A stretch of DNA of 59,356 nt, taken from CAZPYT01 sp964590955. Lineage in GTDB: Bacteria > Patescibacteriota > WWE3 > UBA101185 > UBA10185. Position 1 is the first letter of the stretch. Every line of letters begins with the position of its first letter. Positions 45,263 to 54,063 of the stretch are shown piece by piece. The position numbers were made by a program, and so were the translations under genes. The notes under the pieces were generated by a model. That model ran no database searches. It was not told the origin of the DNA and worked only from the letters and a program-made list of their open reading frames with translations. The stretch covers positions 1-59,356 of the forward strand of contig CAZPYT010000001.1 of the NCBI GenBank assembly GCA_964590955.1, given 5' to 3'.

Positions 45263-46811
45263 AAGATTCCTCTCTGACTGGCAGATAGCCATAAACTTGT
45301 AACTCTTGCTGATTGGCTACTACCTTGTCTAGAACATTTCGTAGTATCTCTTGTTTTGTCTTAAAACTCAAGGTAGTAAGTACCTTTTGTGCTTGTTTAC
45401 AAAAGGCATCTATTTGTTGTGGTTCTGGTACATTAACTGTGTTGTCTTTTATCTTTTGGACTTTGTCTCTGATTTGTTTTTGAAGTGCTGTGCGGTTTTC
45501 ACTTATTTCTTCAGTGCGTTCTTTGAGTTGTGTCTCGTTAATGACACCAGCTCCAAAGGCTTTAACATATCGGTCTTCTTCCTTTTTAATCTTGTCTAAC
45601 GCGTGCTTGAGTACATCTACAGAATCCTGAGTATCGTTTGTTTTGTCATATTTTGACTCCAACCATTTCTCTGCATACCCTCTAATAAGATCTGAGTTAC
45701 TCATAAATTGTGAAACTCTTTGCCAAACAAGCTTGTCTACTATTTCAGCACTGATATTTTTCTCATTACAAGTTGCAGGTAGCGGATGGCTGTATATTCT
45801 ATCGCAGCACCTGTAATACAAATGCTTTCCTTTTTGGACGGCATCCCCCGTTCTAGGTTTACCACAAGTGCAATAAATCATGCTGTTTAGCAAATAGTTA
45901 TACTTCTTATTTCGTGATCTGTATTTATAGTTTTGGGCTAGTCTAGCTCTAGTCTTTTTGAAAAGGTCATCAGAAATGATTCTAGGTACGGGTATTTCAA
46001 TCCATTCCTCCTCTGGTCTCATAACCCTGCTTGTCTTTTTAATCTTTTTATATTTGGTGTCCTTGATAGGGTTCTTTGGAACTACAGACTCGCTTTTATT
46101 AAAATAGCTCTTGCCAATATAAGTCTCATTTTGGAGCATTCTGGTTATAGTACTGCTGTTCCAAACACCTCTCTTGCTTCGTCTTGGCTTAATTCCTAAC
46201 TCCATAAGTCCTCTGGCAACTCCCTTGATTGTTTTGCCTTCATAAGCCACCCATTCAAATATCATTTTTACTGTTTCCGCTTCAGACGGGTTTACTTTGT
46301 AGTAGCCGTTTTTATCTCCTTGTTTGGGGATGTAATTGTATCCGTAAGGAGCCATTGTACCAACTACATGTCCACTTCTGGCTTTGTGAAGTTTTCCTCT
46401 CCTCATACGCTCCGCAATCTTAAGTCTTTCGTACTCTGCAAATAAACCCTTTACGCCTTGTAGGATCTTTTCCTCACCATTTTGTGGTCTTGAGGAGGTA
46501 CAAAATAATACTTTTAGTCCTTTTTCCTCAAGTTCATCAATAACAAATTCCTGATACGAATAGCGTCTGGCAATTCTGTCTTGGTCATATGCCATAACAC
46601 CTTCCCAAATGTTTTTATCAGCGTCATCTCTGAGTCTGTCTAATGCAGGTCTTGCCAACATATCACCGGACCAACCATCATCAAGATACTCCTGAACAAT
46701 AATATGGCCTGCAGCTTCAGCCTTTAGTTTAATGTCCTCAATCTGGGAATCAATGGTCCCTTCGTTTTCTTGGCGTTGCGTTGAAACTCTTGCGTATAAA
46801 GCTAATAACAT
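45195..46811 (-). CDS. Large serine recombinase (integrase)
   Basis: It catalyses site-specific integration and excision. The resolvase domain has YARVSTQRQENEGTI (catalytic Ser) and YDQDRIARR. A recombinase domain (YGYNYIPKQ through GKSYFNK), a zinc-ribbon (YCTCGKPRTGDAV, YYRCCDR) and a C-terminal coiled coil follow. The length is 538. Its last 22 or so residues are read from the 5' end of ychF in another frame, so the native C-terminus was probably replaced on integration. The start overlaps the HTH gene by one base (TAATG). Confidence 0.92.
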   Translation of the reverse strand: MLLALYARVSTQRQENEGTIDSQIEDIKLKAEAAGHIIVQEYLDDGWSGDMLARPALDRLRDDADKNIWEGVMAYDQDRIARRYSYQEFVIDELEEKGLKVLFCTSSRPQNGEEKILQGVKGLFAEYERLKIAERMRRGKLHKARSGHVVGTMAPYGYNYIPKQGDKNGYYKVNPSEAETVKMIFEWVAYEGKTIKGVARGLMELGIKPRRSKRGVWNSSTITRMLQNETYIGKSYFNKSESVVPKNPIKDTKYKKIKKTSRVMRPEEEWIEIPVPRIISDDLFKKTRARLAQNYKYRSRNKKYNYLLNSMIYCTCGKPRTGDAVQKGKHLYYRCCDRIYSHPLPATCNEKNISAEIVDKLVWQRVSQFMSNSDLIRGYAEKWLESKYDKTNDTQDSVDVLKHALDKIKKEEDRYVKAFGAGVINETQLKERTEEISENRTALQKQIRDKVQKIKDNTVNVPEPQQIDAFCKQAQKVLTTLSFKTKQEILRNVLDKVVANQQELQVYGYLPVREESYVEVHSINRNSRPTERRQINTI

Positions 46812-46996
46812 TACTGCTTCTCCTCCTTGGTTCCTTCTCTGTCTTTAAGAAACTTTTCAAAATCACTCTTTTTTACTCTGTAACTTTTACCGATATACAT
46901 AGCAGGTAGTTTTTTGCCTTTAATCCAACGTCTTACAGTAACAATGTTTACTTTTAATAACTCGGCTATTTCTTCTGTGGTTAGATATTCGTTCAT
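46811..46996 (-). CDS. Excisionase-like helix-turn-helix protein
   Basis: A 61-residue MerR/excisionase-type DNA-binding protein: YLTTEEIAELLKVNIVTVRR, then WIKGKKLPAMYIGKSYRV, ending in a charged tail. Proteins of this type direct excision or control the recombinase, which it precedes with a one-base overlap. TATATT lies six bases before its ATG. Confidence 0.85.
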   Translation of the reverse strand: MNEYLTTEEIAELLKVNIVTVRRWIKGKKLPAMYIGKSYRVKKSDFEKFLKDREGTKEEKQ

Positions 46997-47035
46997 AAGT
47001 TAAATATAGACTAAATTACAATACATTACAATAGA

Positions 47036-48337
47036 TTACATTTTGTATTTATATCCACTTTCCCTTTCTGCCATTTCTATCAATGACTTAAATTGCTCTG
47101 TTACAAACTTTTCGTCAGGTTCGGGATTAACAATTATCTGGTATTTGTCTTCATTTTTTATATTGGGTATATCCTCAGTTGAGAAAAAGTTCAAAATACT
47201 CTTGGTGTTATTTAATAAACTGTCCATCACTTCTTTTGGTCTTTTAATTGATTCCTTTGCCTTGTCAGCAACAAATGTGTCTATCTCTATTTTGTCGTCA
47301 AAAAGCTCTCTCTGGACCTTTTTAAGCACATCCCAGATATTTATAGCCTGTTGTGTACAATCATTAGTCCACACGACTAAGGTTTGAAGCATATGATCAA
47401 ACAACTCATCAAAGGTAATTAACTTTTTGTTAACATCAAAATCCAAGGACAAATCCTTCTGCATACTGTCTATCATGTCTTTTCTACGGTGCTCGCCCCA
47501 ACATACACCTTTGTCTTTGGAGGACATGTTGGCAGCCATCCCCTGTGCGATTGCTACCTCGCCTTCATAAAACTCAACCAGCTTGCCTTTGTCATCAATC
47601 ATTTCGTTATAACCAGTATCCAGCTTTTTATCATAGTTGTACCAACTCTCCCCTACGATTGCTCTTGTACCAATGTACTCGTCACCACTGTGATACCAGC
47701 CTGTTTTATCTTTTACTTTAGTTTCCTTTAGCTCCCCGGACTTTATAGCACTTTCAATTTTTTCCGCAGCTTCTTGAATGTATTTATCAAAAGTTTCCTC
47801 AAGTTTCTTATCATCGCTAAACACATTATCAACCATATAGTAGGCATTTTCAGGGACTAGCTTTTCTTTTTTGAGTCTATAAAAGGCGTCGTATTCCGCT
47901 ATGGATTCAACAGGTAATTGCTCTGCAAACATCTTTTCCCGACACTTCAAATAAAGTTCATCAAATTGCACTTGTGTAAGGTATCTGGGCAGCATGTTCA
48001 TAAATCTGGAGGTTATATACTTAAAACAGTTGTCATACATTACCTGTTTTATTGCCTCAAGCTTCCAGGCATAAATTTCCAGGTTCATAACATTGGTCTG
48101 CAAATCCAACGAGTAAAAACCACAGTTGCGCCACATATCGTGATAAAAAATGTATTCTTGCCTTCTGTAGGTATCGCTGTAAGTAATAGTGGAACTTATG
48201 GTTTTGACCTCATCACTGTAATCTTTCTTTTCTTTTTCACCACGGATATGGTAATCAACAACTAATAGCGCAGCTTCTTTACCAGATAATGTCTTTGCCA
48301 ATGAAGATAGTTTTGATGGAGTTAAATCTTTGGGCAT
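47036..48337 (-). CDS. Element protein of unknown function (433 residues)
   Basis: I find no recognisable motif. The sequence is largely helical and charged, with many Tyr and Trp residues (WYHSGDEYIGTRAIVGESWYNYDKK) and no signal peptide. GGAGG lies eight bases before the start. It shares a one-base TAATG overlap with the zinc-binding gene at 48337-48714, so the pair may form a complex; a terminase or portal-like function is conceivable but unsupported. Confidence 0.5.
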   Translation of the reverse strand: MPKDLTPSKLSSLAKTLSGKEAALLVVDYHIRGEKEKKDYSDEVKTISSTITYSDTYRRQEYIFYHDMWRNCGFYSLDLQTNVMNLEIYAWKLEAIKQVMYDNCFKYITSRFMNMLPRYLTQVQFDELYLKCREKMFAEQLPVESIAEYDAFYRLKKEKLVPENAYYMVDNVFSDDKKLEETFDKYIQEAAEKIESAIKSGELKETKVKDKTGWYHSGDEYIGTRAIVGESWYNYDKKLDTGYNEMIDDKGKLVEFYEGEVAIAQGMAANMSSKDKGVCWGEHRRKDMIDSMQKDLSLDFDVNKKLITFDELFDHMLQTLVVWTNDCTQQAINIWDVLKKVQRELFDDKIEIDTFVADKAKESIKRPKEVMDSLLNNTKSILNFFSTEDIPNIKNEDKYQIIVNPEPDEKFVTEQFKSLIEMAERESGYKYKM

Positions 48338-48714
48338 TACTTTTGCCTCCTCTCCAAAATCAACCTATCGATGGTTTCTAATTTGTCTGAAATAGAGGTC
48401 ATTTCATAGGCTTTTAACAAATGGCTGCAAAGAAACCCAATTGTATTAGCAGGATTACTTACAGGCAGTTCACCGGACCTTACCAAGTTAATTGTTTCTT
48501 CCAGCACAGAAATAACATCGTCGGGAGTGCGTATCGGGACAACAGGAAGGTTAAGTTTTACCCTTTTTAGAGCTTTACCACCTTTGACTACTGCTTTCTG
48601 CTTCTCGCCTTTATTTTTTGGATCGTGGGAAAAACAATAGTTACTTCCCTTTAATGCAAAGGAATTACACTGTTCTTTAGTTTCTTTATTTATATATTGA
48701 CACTGTTTTTGCAT
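48337..48714 (-). CDS. Small zinc-binding element protein
   Basis: The first 35 residues have spaced Cys and His (CQYINKETKEQC, YCFSHDPKNKG), a pattern found in small phage and plasmid proteins. The remainder is helical (IRTPDDVISVLEETINLVRSGE, PANTIGFLCSHLLKAYE) and resembles proteins often encoded near phage primases. No function is assigned. It lies 17 bases after the primase stop and overlaps the following gene by one base. Confidence 0.6.
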   Translation of the reverse strand: MQKQCQYINKETKEQCNSFALKGSNYCFSHDPKNKGEKQKAVVKGGKALKRVKLNLPVVPIRTPDDVISVLEETINLVRSGELPVSNPANTIGFLCSHLLKAYEMTSISDKLETIDRLILERRQK

Positions 48715-48731
48715 AATTTTCCAAGCTTTGC

Positions 48732-51380
48732 TTAGGGGGTATCCCCCAACTTATTACTTTGTCCCGATGTACCGCTGTCATCTGAACCTATGTTGTGTAT
48801 ATCCACACTATTCAACAAATTTGCATAGTCTTCGAGTGTATTCAACGTCTGTTCTGCCTCCGTCGGGACATCGGTACTACCTCTTTTATCCTCTAAAACA
48901 GGCACTTCTTCCTTTAGTTCCGCTATATCTACAATTTCACCTGTAATTGGATTGTATGGTTGCGTATCTCCAAGCCAATTTGGTTCTATATCATAAAGTT
49001 CTTTAACACTTGGCAGTATTTGTTGGGACGGAAGTTCTTTATCCACCACTGTGTACAGTGCTGCTTTACTGCCGGAGTGGTCTTCAACCTTTTTGAAATA
49101 ACCTTTTTTGAAAGCTAATTTGAACCACTTATGTGCAGTGTCATAATCCCAACCTATCTCATCAGCTAAGGTTCTAATGCTAAAACCATTCGTATCCCTA
49201 TCAGGAATGCCCTTTGCAGCAGCAATAAGGCTCTCACTTTTTGGTGCGAGTGAATAAATTGTTTTCTGTAAGGTCTCTTCAAGCAATATCTTGGCAATAT
49301 AAAAATCAACCAGACTCGCCTGGATGTACTTAATTCCATCATTTTCCACCATTTTCCTTTGTTCCTGGTGTATCAAAGAGATAACAGAAATAATAGCTAA
49401 TAGCTTGCCGTAGTCACGCCTTACCCTTACCGGCTTCTTTGGAAAGATGGACCTAATTTCTTCTACAAATGGAATTAACACCGGCAATGGCTCTATTACC
49501 CTCTGAACATTAACCCACTTAGTAATAAAATCATCTTTGACTGCCCTCACTCCCCTGTATTTGGCGTCTGTCATCTCAAAGGTTCGTGAGGTTTGGTCCG
49601 AGGTTTCATCTGGATAAACAGATATGTTTCTGGTTTCATTTTCTTGGTGGATACTTGCATCGGTTGTGGTTGTAATAAATCCAACAGGCCCGTTTACTTC
49701 CTTTTCTTTAGTTATAAATTGACCGGACTCAGGATCCTTTACTGTAACCTGAATCTTGAGCTTTTTCTCGGATTGGAGCGATCTGATACTGTAATCTGCC
49801 TTCTCGCCACCATGTTTTTCAAAGATTATGATTATTTTATGGGCAAAATGGTCTTCGGGTGCATAGTAAAAAGATTGGGCTGTAGCGTCTGTAATGTCTA
49901 TATAAGAATCTTTAGGAAATAGCTTTAGAGCCTGCTGCACTACATAGCTTTTTCCTACACTGCTTTCCCCTTTAACAACAACAGATAGTGGATCATCCGT
50001 CTTACCAGAACTTAGCACCAAGTAGTGTATCAGAGCGGTCTTTTCCTCCCCTGCTACACCTAGTTTCTTGATTGCTTGCAGTATTTCATATACTAGTTTT
50101 GGATTTTGCAGACACTCTTTTGCATCGGCTACTTCATTATCAGATAATTCTACTTTTTCTGCTTGCTCTTGGTCACTTATTATCTCTTTATTCACCTGTT
50201 CTATGACTTCAGTAAGCTGGACTAATTCGTTACTCAATGTTGTTTTCTGTTCTTTATCCAAGCTCTTTGCCGAATTAGTAAAAGTGGTTCTAGCCTTGGC
50301 TGAATTGAGAGAAAAAACATCCCGGTTAACTAATTTTGTACCCAAATATAGACTAAGGTCTGTTTTACTCCTAGAGGGTTTAATTACATAAATAAAGCTA
50401 TCACTAGTAATCTTTAGCTTAGTTAAATCTGAGAAATCTATCTTAAAATCTAGTACATTTCTGGTTGTCGTTTCTACCACATAGGGTTTTGCTGCATCTA
50501 ACAACTTTTGAAAATCTTCCTTACCCTTTTTTAGCTCGCAAAAATAGTCTGTTATATCAATCTTTTCGCCACCGTTTCTTTTAGGTAGTTCAATAATATA
50601 AGCCTTTTCCTTTAAGTACCTGGCAGCATTTAACGCTCCCTCCCTACCCGCTTCGTCTGAGTCATAACAAATATAAACCTTTTTCACATTCTTAAACTCA
50701 TCTACCCACTCAGGCTTGAAAGTATTTGCCCCGGCTGTTCCTGTAACCGCAGGGAAGCCATTTTGATAGGCAATCATACAGTCAAACTCGCCTTCACATA
50801 GAACAACGAAGTCCTTTGGCTCCTGCAAAACTTGTATATTAAAAATAGCAGCCTTACCACCCGACTCATTCCACATTTTATTGCCTGTAGAGCGCGCAGG
50901 ATCCCTTCTGTGACGTATATTTACAAGGTTGCCCTCTTTATCAAATACTGGGAAAACAATGCTCTTGCCGTCCCAACCAACCTTAAATTCCTCCAGGGTT
51001 TCAACATCTAGACCCCTTTCATCACTTTTAAGATACTCAAAAATCCTGTCTATTAGGTTCAGGTGATATTCTTCTACGTCATCTATTGTTTTTTGCAGTT
51101 TTGGAGCATTAGTTACAATTTCTGCAGTGTGTTGGACACTTGATATAGCTTCTAAGGACACCTTTTCGGTCTCACCAAGGTGTTCCAACAAGTTATACCA
51201 ACTACCTCTTACTCCACACCTATGGCATAACCAGCAACCCTTTTCATTATTTATATAAAGGTGGTTCTTTTTATCGTCACAAAAAAGACACTGAGTCATT
51301 ACCTCGGTTTTGTCTCCGCTGAGCTTAAATGGTATATTTATGGTGCTTAAATACGCTTCTGCGTTTTGATACTTTTTCAT
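48732..51380 (-). CDS. Primase-ATPase replication protein of the element
   Basis: A multidomain protein of 882 residues. A CHC2-like zinc site lies at about 31-55 (CLFC, CHRC), TOPRIM at about 190-250 (LCEGEFDC and CYDSDEAGREG), and an ATPase at about 455-620 with Walker A GESSVGKSY at 471. The Walker B segment is unusual (IIIIFEKHGGEKAD). Winged-helix-like sequence follows (TLADEIGWDYDTAHKWFK). The layout suits a self-priming replication initiator of a plasmid, phage or satellite. Confidence 0.82.
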   Translation of the reverse strand: MKKYQNAEAYLSTINIPFKLSGDKTEVMTQCLFCDDKKNHLYINNEKGCWLCHRCGVRGSWYNLLEHLGETEKVSLEAISSVQHTAEIVTNAPKLQKTIDDVEEYHLNLIDRIFEYLKSDERGLDVETLEEFKVGWDGKSIVFPVFDKEGNLVNIRHRRDPARSTGNKMWNESGGKAAIFNIQVLQEPKDFVVLCEGEFDCMIAYQNGFPAVTGTAGANTFKPEWVDEFKNVKKVYICYDSDEAGREGALNAARYLKEKAYIIELPKRNGGEKIDITDYFCELKKGKEDFQKLLDAAKPYVVETTTRNVLDFKIDFSDLTKLKITSDSFIYVIKPSRSKTDLSLYLGTKLVNRDVFSLNSAKARTTFTNSAKSLDKEQKTTLSNELVQLTEVIEQVNKEIISDQEQAEKVELSDNEVADAKECLQNPKLVYEILQAIKKLGVAGEEKTALIHYLVLSSGKTDDPLSVVVKGESSVGKSYVVQQALKLFPKDSYIDITDATAQSFYYAPEDHFAHKIIIIFEKHGGEKADYSIRSLQSEKKLKIQVTVKDPESGQFITKEKEVNGPVGFITTTTDASIHQENETRNISVYPDETSDQTSRTFEMTDAKYRGVRAVKDDFITKWVNVQRVIEPLPVLIPFVEEIRSIFPKKPVRVRRDYGKLLAIISVISLIHQEQRKMVENDGIKYIQASLVDFYIAKILLEETLQKTIYSLAPKSESLIAAAKGIPDRDTNGFSIRTLADEIGWDYDTAHKWFKLAFKKGYFKKVEDHSGSKAALYTVVDKELPSQQILPSVKELYDIEPNWLGDTQPYNPITGEIVDIAELKEEVPVLEDKRGSTDVPTEAEQTLNTLEDYANLLNSVDIHNIGSDDSGTSGQSNKLGDTP

Positions 51381-51421
51381 ATTGATATTGGAGGGAAGCT
51401 GCGCACACTCCCCTCCCCTTG

Positions 51422-51820
51422 TTAACTCTTGGCTGGTAAAACCTTACTTATATCCTGCCAGCCTTCAGATCCTGCCTTATCCTCAATTAGGATCTGGCAT
51501 TCTGTGCCGATTAAGTCTTCCAGCACAATCTGTTCGCCTTTCTCAGGCTCCGAACCTCTTAGTCCGGTAACTACCTTCCATAGCTTTGAGGTTGTCTCTG
51601 TGGTTTTCCCTTTGGTTAATTTTTTACTTGCTACAAGGGACCTGAGAGTTCCTTTGTACTCTCCAGAGGTTATCTCAAATTCCATACGGATATAGTCACC
51701 ATATTGAGGATTCTCCCGCTCTTCCCAACTAACTAGCTTGGCTTTATACATACCAACCTCGATAGGTTCAGGAACAGCAGCTTCCTGGGCAATAAGTATG
51801 CCCTGCTTCTGGTTTGTCAT
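51422..51820 (-). CDS. DUF669-like phage protein
   Basis: The sequence resembles the DUF669 family, small proteins in phage recombination and replication modules (EVGMYKAKLVSWEERENPQYGDY, FEITSGEYKGTLRSL, LIGTECQILIEDK). An OB-like fold and single-strand DNA binding are suspected for such proteins. The 132-residue gene lies 41 bases before the primase gene, with AGGAGGTG about ten bases before the start. Confidence 0.65.
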   Translation of the reverse strand: MTNQKQGILIAQEAAVPEPIEVGMYKAKLVSWEERENPQYGDYIRMEFEITSGEYKGTLRSLVASKKLTKGKTTETTSKLWKVVTGLRGSEPEKGEQIVLEDLIGTECQILIEDKAGSEGWQDISKVLPAKS

Positions 51821-51825
51821 AGGTC

Positions 51826-52005
51826 TTAAACACCTCCTTTAGTAGACAATTTATTACTGCTTAACATAGCTAAATTTCCAATTTCGGATGGTTTTGAAAC
51901 TTTGATAGTTTCTTCAAACAAAAGGCGGAATGCTTCTTCTAGTTTCTGCTCCAAAGCGTCTGTTTTTACCGGCTGGAATGTGACTTTCATCTTCTTAGCT
52001 GACAT
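51826..52005 (-). CDS. Small element protein (59 residues)
   Basis: The frame MSAKKMKVTFQPVKTDALEQ then a helical stretch (KLEEAFRLLFEETIKVS) ends at TAA 51826. It begins with GAGG before the ATG, overlaps the gene at 51995 by 11 bases, and stops just before the DUF669-like gene, as expected for a small member of the operon. Function unknown. Confidence 0.6.
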   Translation of the reverse strand: MSAKKMKVTFQPVKTDALEQKLEEAFRLLFEETIKVSKPSEIGNLAMLSSNKLSTKGGV

Positions 52006-52270
52006 GTCTATTCCTCTCTGAAAAAATCCGTGCCTTAATTTCTTTCAACGTATAAAAATAACGCTTTGGGGAACACGAAATACTATCAGACCAAAATCCT
52101 TGTATTACATCGTCCATACCGGAATCACGGTTAAATACAAACGCAAGCTTTCTATCACTTATTTTTCTAAGTTCAAATATTGGATATCCAAAACACACGA
52201 GGGTTGTGGCAAGTGCCAACTCCTGAGTTTCAAAGGTATTCACTTCGGTTAATTGTTCTACTTTTCGCAT
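51995..52270 (-). CDS. DUF5659-like small element protein
   Basis: From ATG 52270 the product is 91 residues: FETQELALATTLVCFGYPIFELR, LAFVFNRDSG and a C-terminal YTLKEIKARIF. This matches the layout of DUF5659, small proteins that occur in phage and plasmid replication modules. An upstream TTG (52306) would add 12 residues. Function unknown. Confidence 0.6.
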   Translation of the reverse strand: MRKVEQLTEVNTFETQELALATTLVCFGYPIFELRKISDRKLAFVFNRDSGMDDVIQGFWSDSISCSPKRYFYTLKEIKARIFSERNRHVS

Positions 52271-52385
52271 AATACAAGTTAGTAACTTTGTACTATGTAA
52301 ATTCAACCATGCTTATAGTGGGGCGCACAAAGGACTCTTTAGGTACCAAGATTGGGGGTACATTTTTTATTAAATAGGGGTAATT

Positions 52386-53627
52386 TTATTGCTTTGAGGG
52401 TACAATTTTCAAGAAAAATCCTTTGCCGGTCCACTCAAAAATGTTATCTTCAGGATTTTTTTCCATATTAATTCCAAAACTACTGCGAATTCCTTTGATT
52501 GCTCTTCTTATGAATGATTTCATTTCCTTCTCATTAGATGGTAAATCGTCTATTCCCTTATCAAAATCGTCATAAGTAACCAATTCGCCCTTAGCCAGTA
52601 GCAACATTTTCAAGACGTTGTAGGGAGCCTTTGAGGTGTAAAACTTTTTTATAAACTTACCATCCCGCCAACAACGACCGTTAGTCCCATCAAGTTTTAT
52701 TCCCCCATACTCAACAAACATTTCTTCCTCAACCGGGGACTGTATTTCTTTAGGTTGCTTCCTTTGCTTTTCCATACGCTCACGCCACAGATTCGCCTCA
52801 AATAATCTAGCAGCAACACTATCAAAATCTTTCGTATAATTGTCTGGGTAACTTACTTTTTTATGTGGCAAAATACTTACCCTAACACTATAGTTATTAA
52901 AAAAATGCTCAATTCGAATTATTCCAGTTTTCTCCATAGATAGTATTACTTCAACAAAATTAGTCTGGGAGTGGACCAATTTATAACCAGCAGATTTTTT
53001 TTTAAAGTCTTCGGTCCATAAGTCACCAGCATTTAGGGAAATGTTTTTGGATCCGTGAATGTTAGCTAATCTTCCTAAAGTCCTTTTAACAGCACGAACT
53101 TGATTAGCATATGCCAAGTTATTTTTTGCACTCTTTTCAACCACTTCACCTCTAATAAAATCCGCAATATAACTATCTAAATACTCTTTTACTTTTGCTC
53201 TATCAACATTTATATCAAAGGCAATGTACTCATCTGCAAATCTTCCTGCTTTGCCATAAAGAGTTTTCCAGTCCGCAAAATTTAATGATTTCTTTCCAGA
53301 TATTTTCTTATATAACTCTTCAGAAATACCAAAATACTCATAGGTTACTGTCCGTTTAGGTCCATAAGAGCCTACACTTACAGCTTCATTAGCTTTTTGT
53401 TGCTCTATTTTCTTTTTTATTTCTAGATATTTGTTATCTACCCTTATATTTGAGATAGAAATAATTCCTTGAGTTGAAAGAGCTATCAATAAATTTAGAA
53501 CATCTTTCCCATAGCTACATTCACTAAAATCAGTAAGCTTAAGACCTTCCACACTGCGATTGCTCTCAGTAAGTCTATATAGTTTATAGTGCAGCAATAG
53601 ATTTGCTGTATCTTCGAAATATCTCAT
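52386..53627 (-). CDS. Element regulator with a C-terminal winged helix
   Basis: The last 95 residues resemble an OmpR-type DNA-binding domain (YNVLKMLLLAKGELVTYDDFD, SFIRRAIKGIRSSFGI, FEWTGKGFFL). The first 300 residues are not recognised and contain several aromatic-charged helices. AAGGA lies before the ATG. Its leader contains a consensus promoter and an intrinsic terminator (53655-53687), so synthesis is likely attenuated. It is probably the first-transcribed regulator of the leftward element operon. Confidence 0.6.
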   Translation of the reverse strand: MRYFEDTANLLLHYKLYRLTESNRSVEGLKLTDFSECSYGKDVLNLLIALSTQGIISISNIRVDNKYLEIKKKIEQQKANEAVSVGSYGPKRTVTYEYFGISEELYKKISGKKSLNFADWKTLYGKAGRFADEYIAFDINVDRAKVKEYLDSYIADFIRGEVVEKSAKNNLAYANQVRAVKRTLGRLANIHGSKNISLNAGDLWTEDFKKKSAGYKLVHSQTNFVEVILSMEKTGIIRIEHFFNNYSVRVSILPHKKVSYPDNYTKDFDSVAARLFEANLWRERMEKQRKQPKEIQSPVEEEMFVEYGGIKLDGTNGRCWRDGKFIKKFYTSKAPYNVLKMLLLAKGELVTYDDFDKGIDDLPSNEKEMKSFIRRAIKGIRSSFGINMEKNPEDNIFEWTGKGFFLKIVPSKQ

Positions 53628-53654
53628 TTTAATAATCCTTAACTTCGTTTAATA

Positions 53655-53687
53655 CAAAAAACGCCCAACACAAAACAAAGGTCGGGC
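53655..53687 (-). terminator. Leader terminator (attenuator) of the element regulator
   Basis: GCCCGAC pairs with GTTGGGC (one G-T pair) and TTTTTTG follows on the minus strand. It sits about 30 bases before the regulator start and about 45 bases after the promoter. Confidence 0.75.
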
Positions 53688-53729
53688 AGTACAAAGGCAG
53701 GCTATGCTTGGTTGAGCTAACCTGACTTA

Positions 53730-53758
53730 TATATACCACGAGCACTTAAACAGTACAA
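53730..53758 (-). promoter_or_regulatory. Promoter of the element regulator
   Basis: On the minus strand TTGTAC and TATATA are separated by 17 bases. The transcript would pass through the terminator at 53655-53687 before reaching the regulator start. Confidence 0.55.
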
Positions 53759-53770
53759 GTGATAACAATA

Positions 53771-53836
53771 GAAAACAAAAAACCCCTTACAAAAGTATAT
53801 GAGGACCTACCTTCCTCTCTCCTTTCTAAGGGGTTT
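53771..53836 (-). terminator. Intrinsic terminator downstream of the 54064 gene
   Basis: AAACCCCTTA pairs with TAAGGGGTTT (10 bases) around a 37-base loop; TTTTTTGTTTTC follows on the minus strand. Confidence 0.7.
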
Positions 53837-53894
53837 ATTGCTCTAGATTATTTCTCCATTTCGTCTTGCCATAGCAATATGGAAGACTCATCAG

Positions 53895-53968
53895 TTCCGC
53901 TAAGCGGAAGATGGAGCGCTGGGGGAAGGCTGGATAACAATTAAGTTATTCATTCCTTCCGCCCAGCG
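53895..53968. other. Compound inverted repeat of unknown role
   Basis: A small palindrome (TTCCGC-taa-GCGGAA at 53895-53909) is followed by CGCTGGGGGAAGG (53917-53929), which pairs with CCTTCCGCCCAGCG (53955-53968) with one bulge. The loop contains a second stem, ATAAC with GTTAT. The G+C is far above that of the surroundings. It could be a structured RNA, a single-strand origin, or a transposon end. Confidence 0.5.
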
Positions 53969-54063
53969 GTTCCGAGATTTCTTGCTTTGTTAGCTAATTG
54001 ATTTCAGAACTAAATTTGGTTCTTACTTTCTAACGAATACGCTAACATATCCGGAGGAATTAT

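Larger units (their letters stand above)
53628..54063. other. 436-base regulatory region
   Basis: No gene is seen. It contains, from left to right, the attenuator terminator (53655-53687), a promoter (53730-53758), a second terminator (53771-53836), a small TTCCGC-GCGGAA hairpin (53895-53909) and a long nested stem (53917-53968). Confidence 0.6.
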
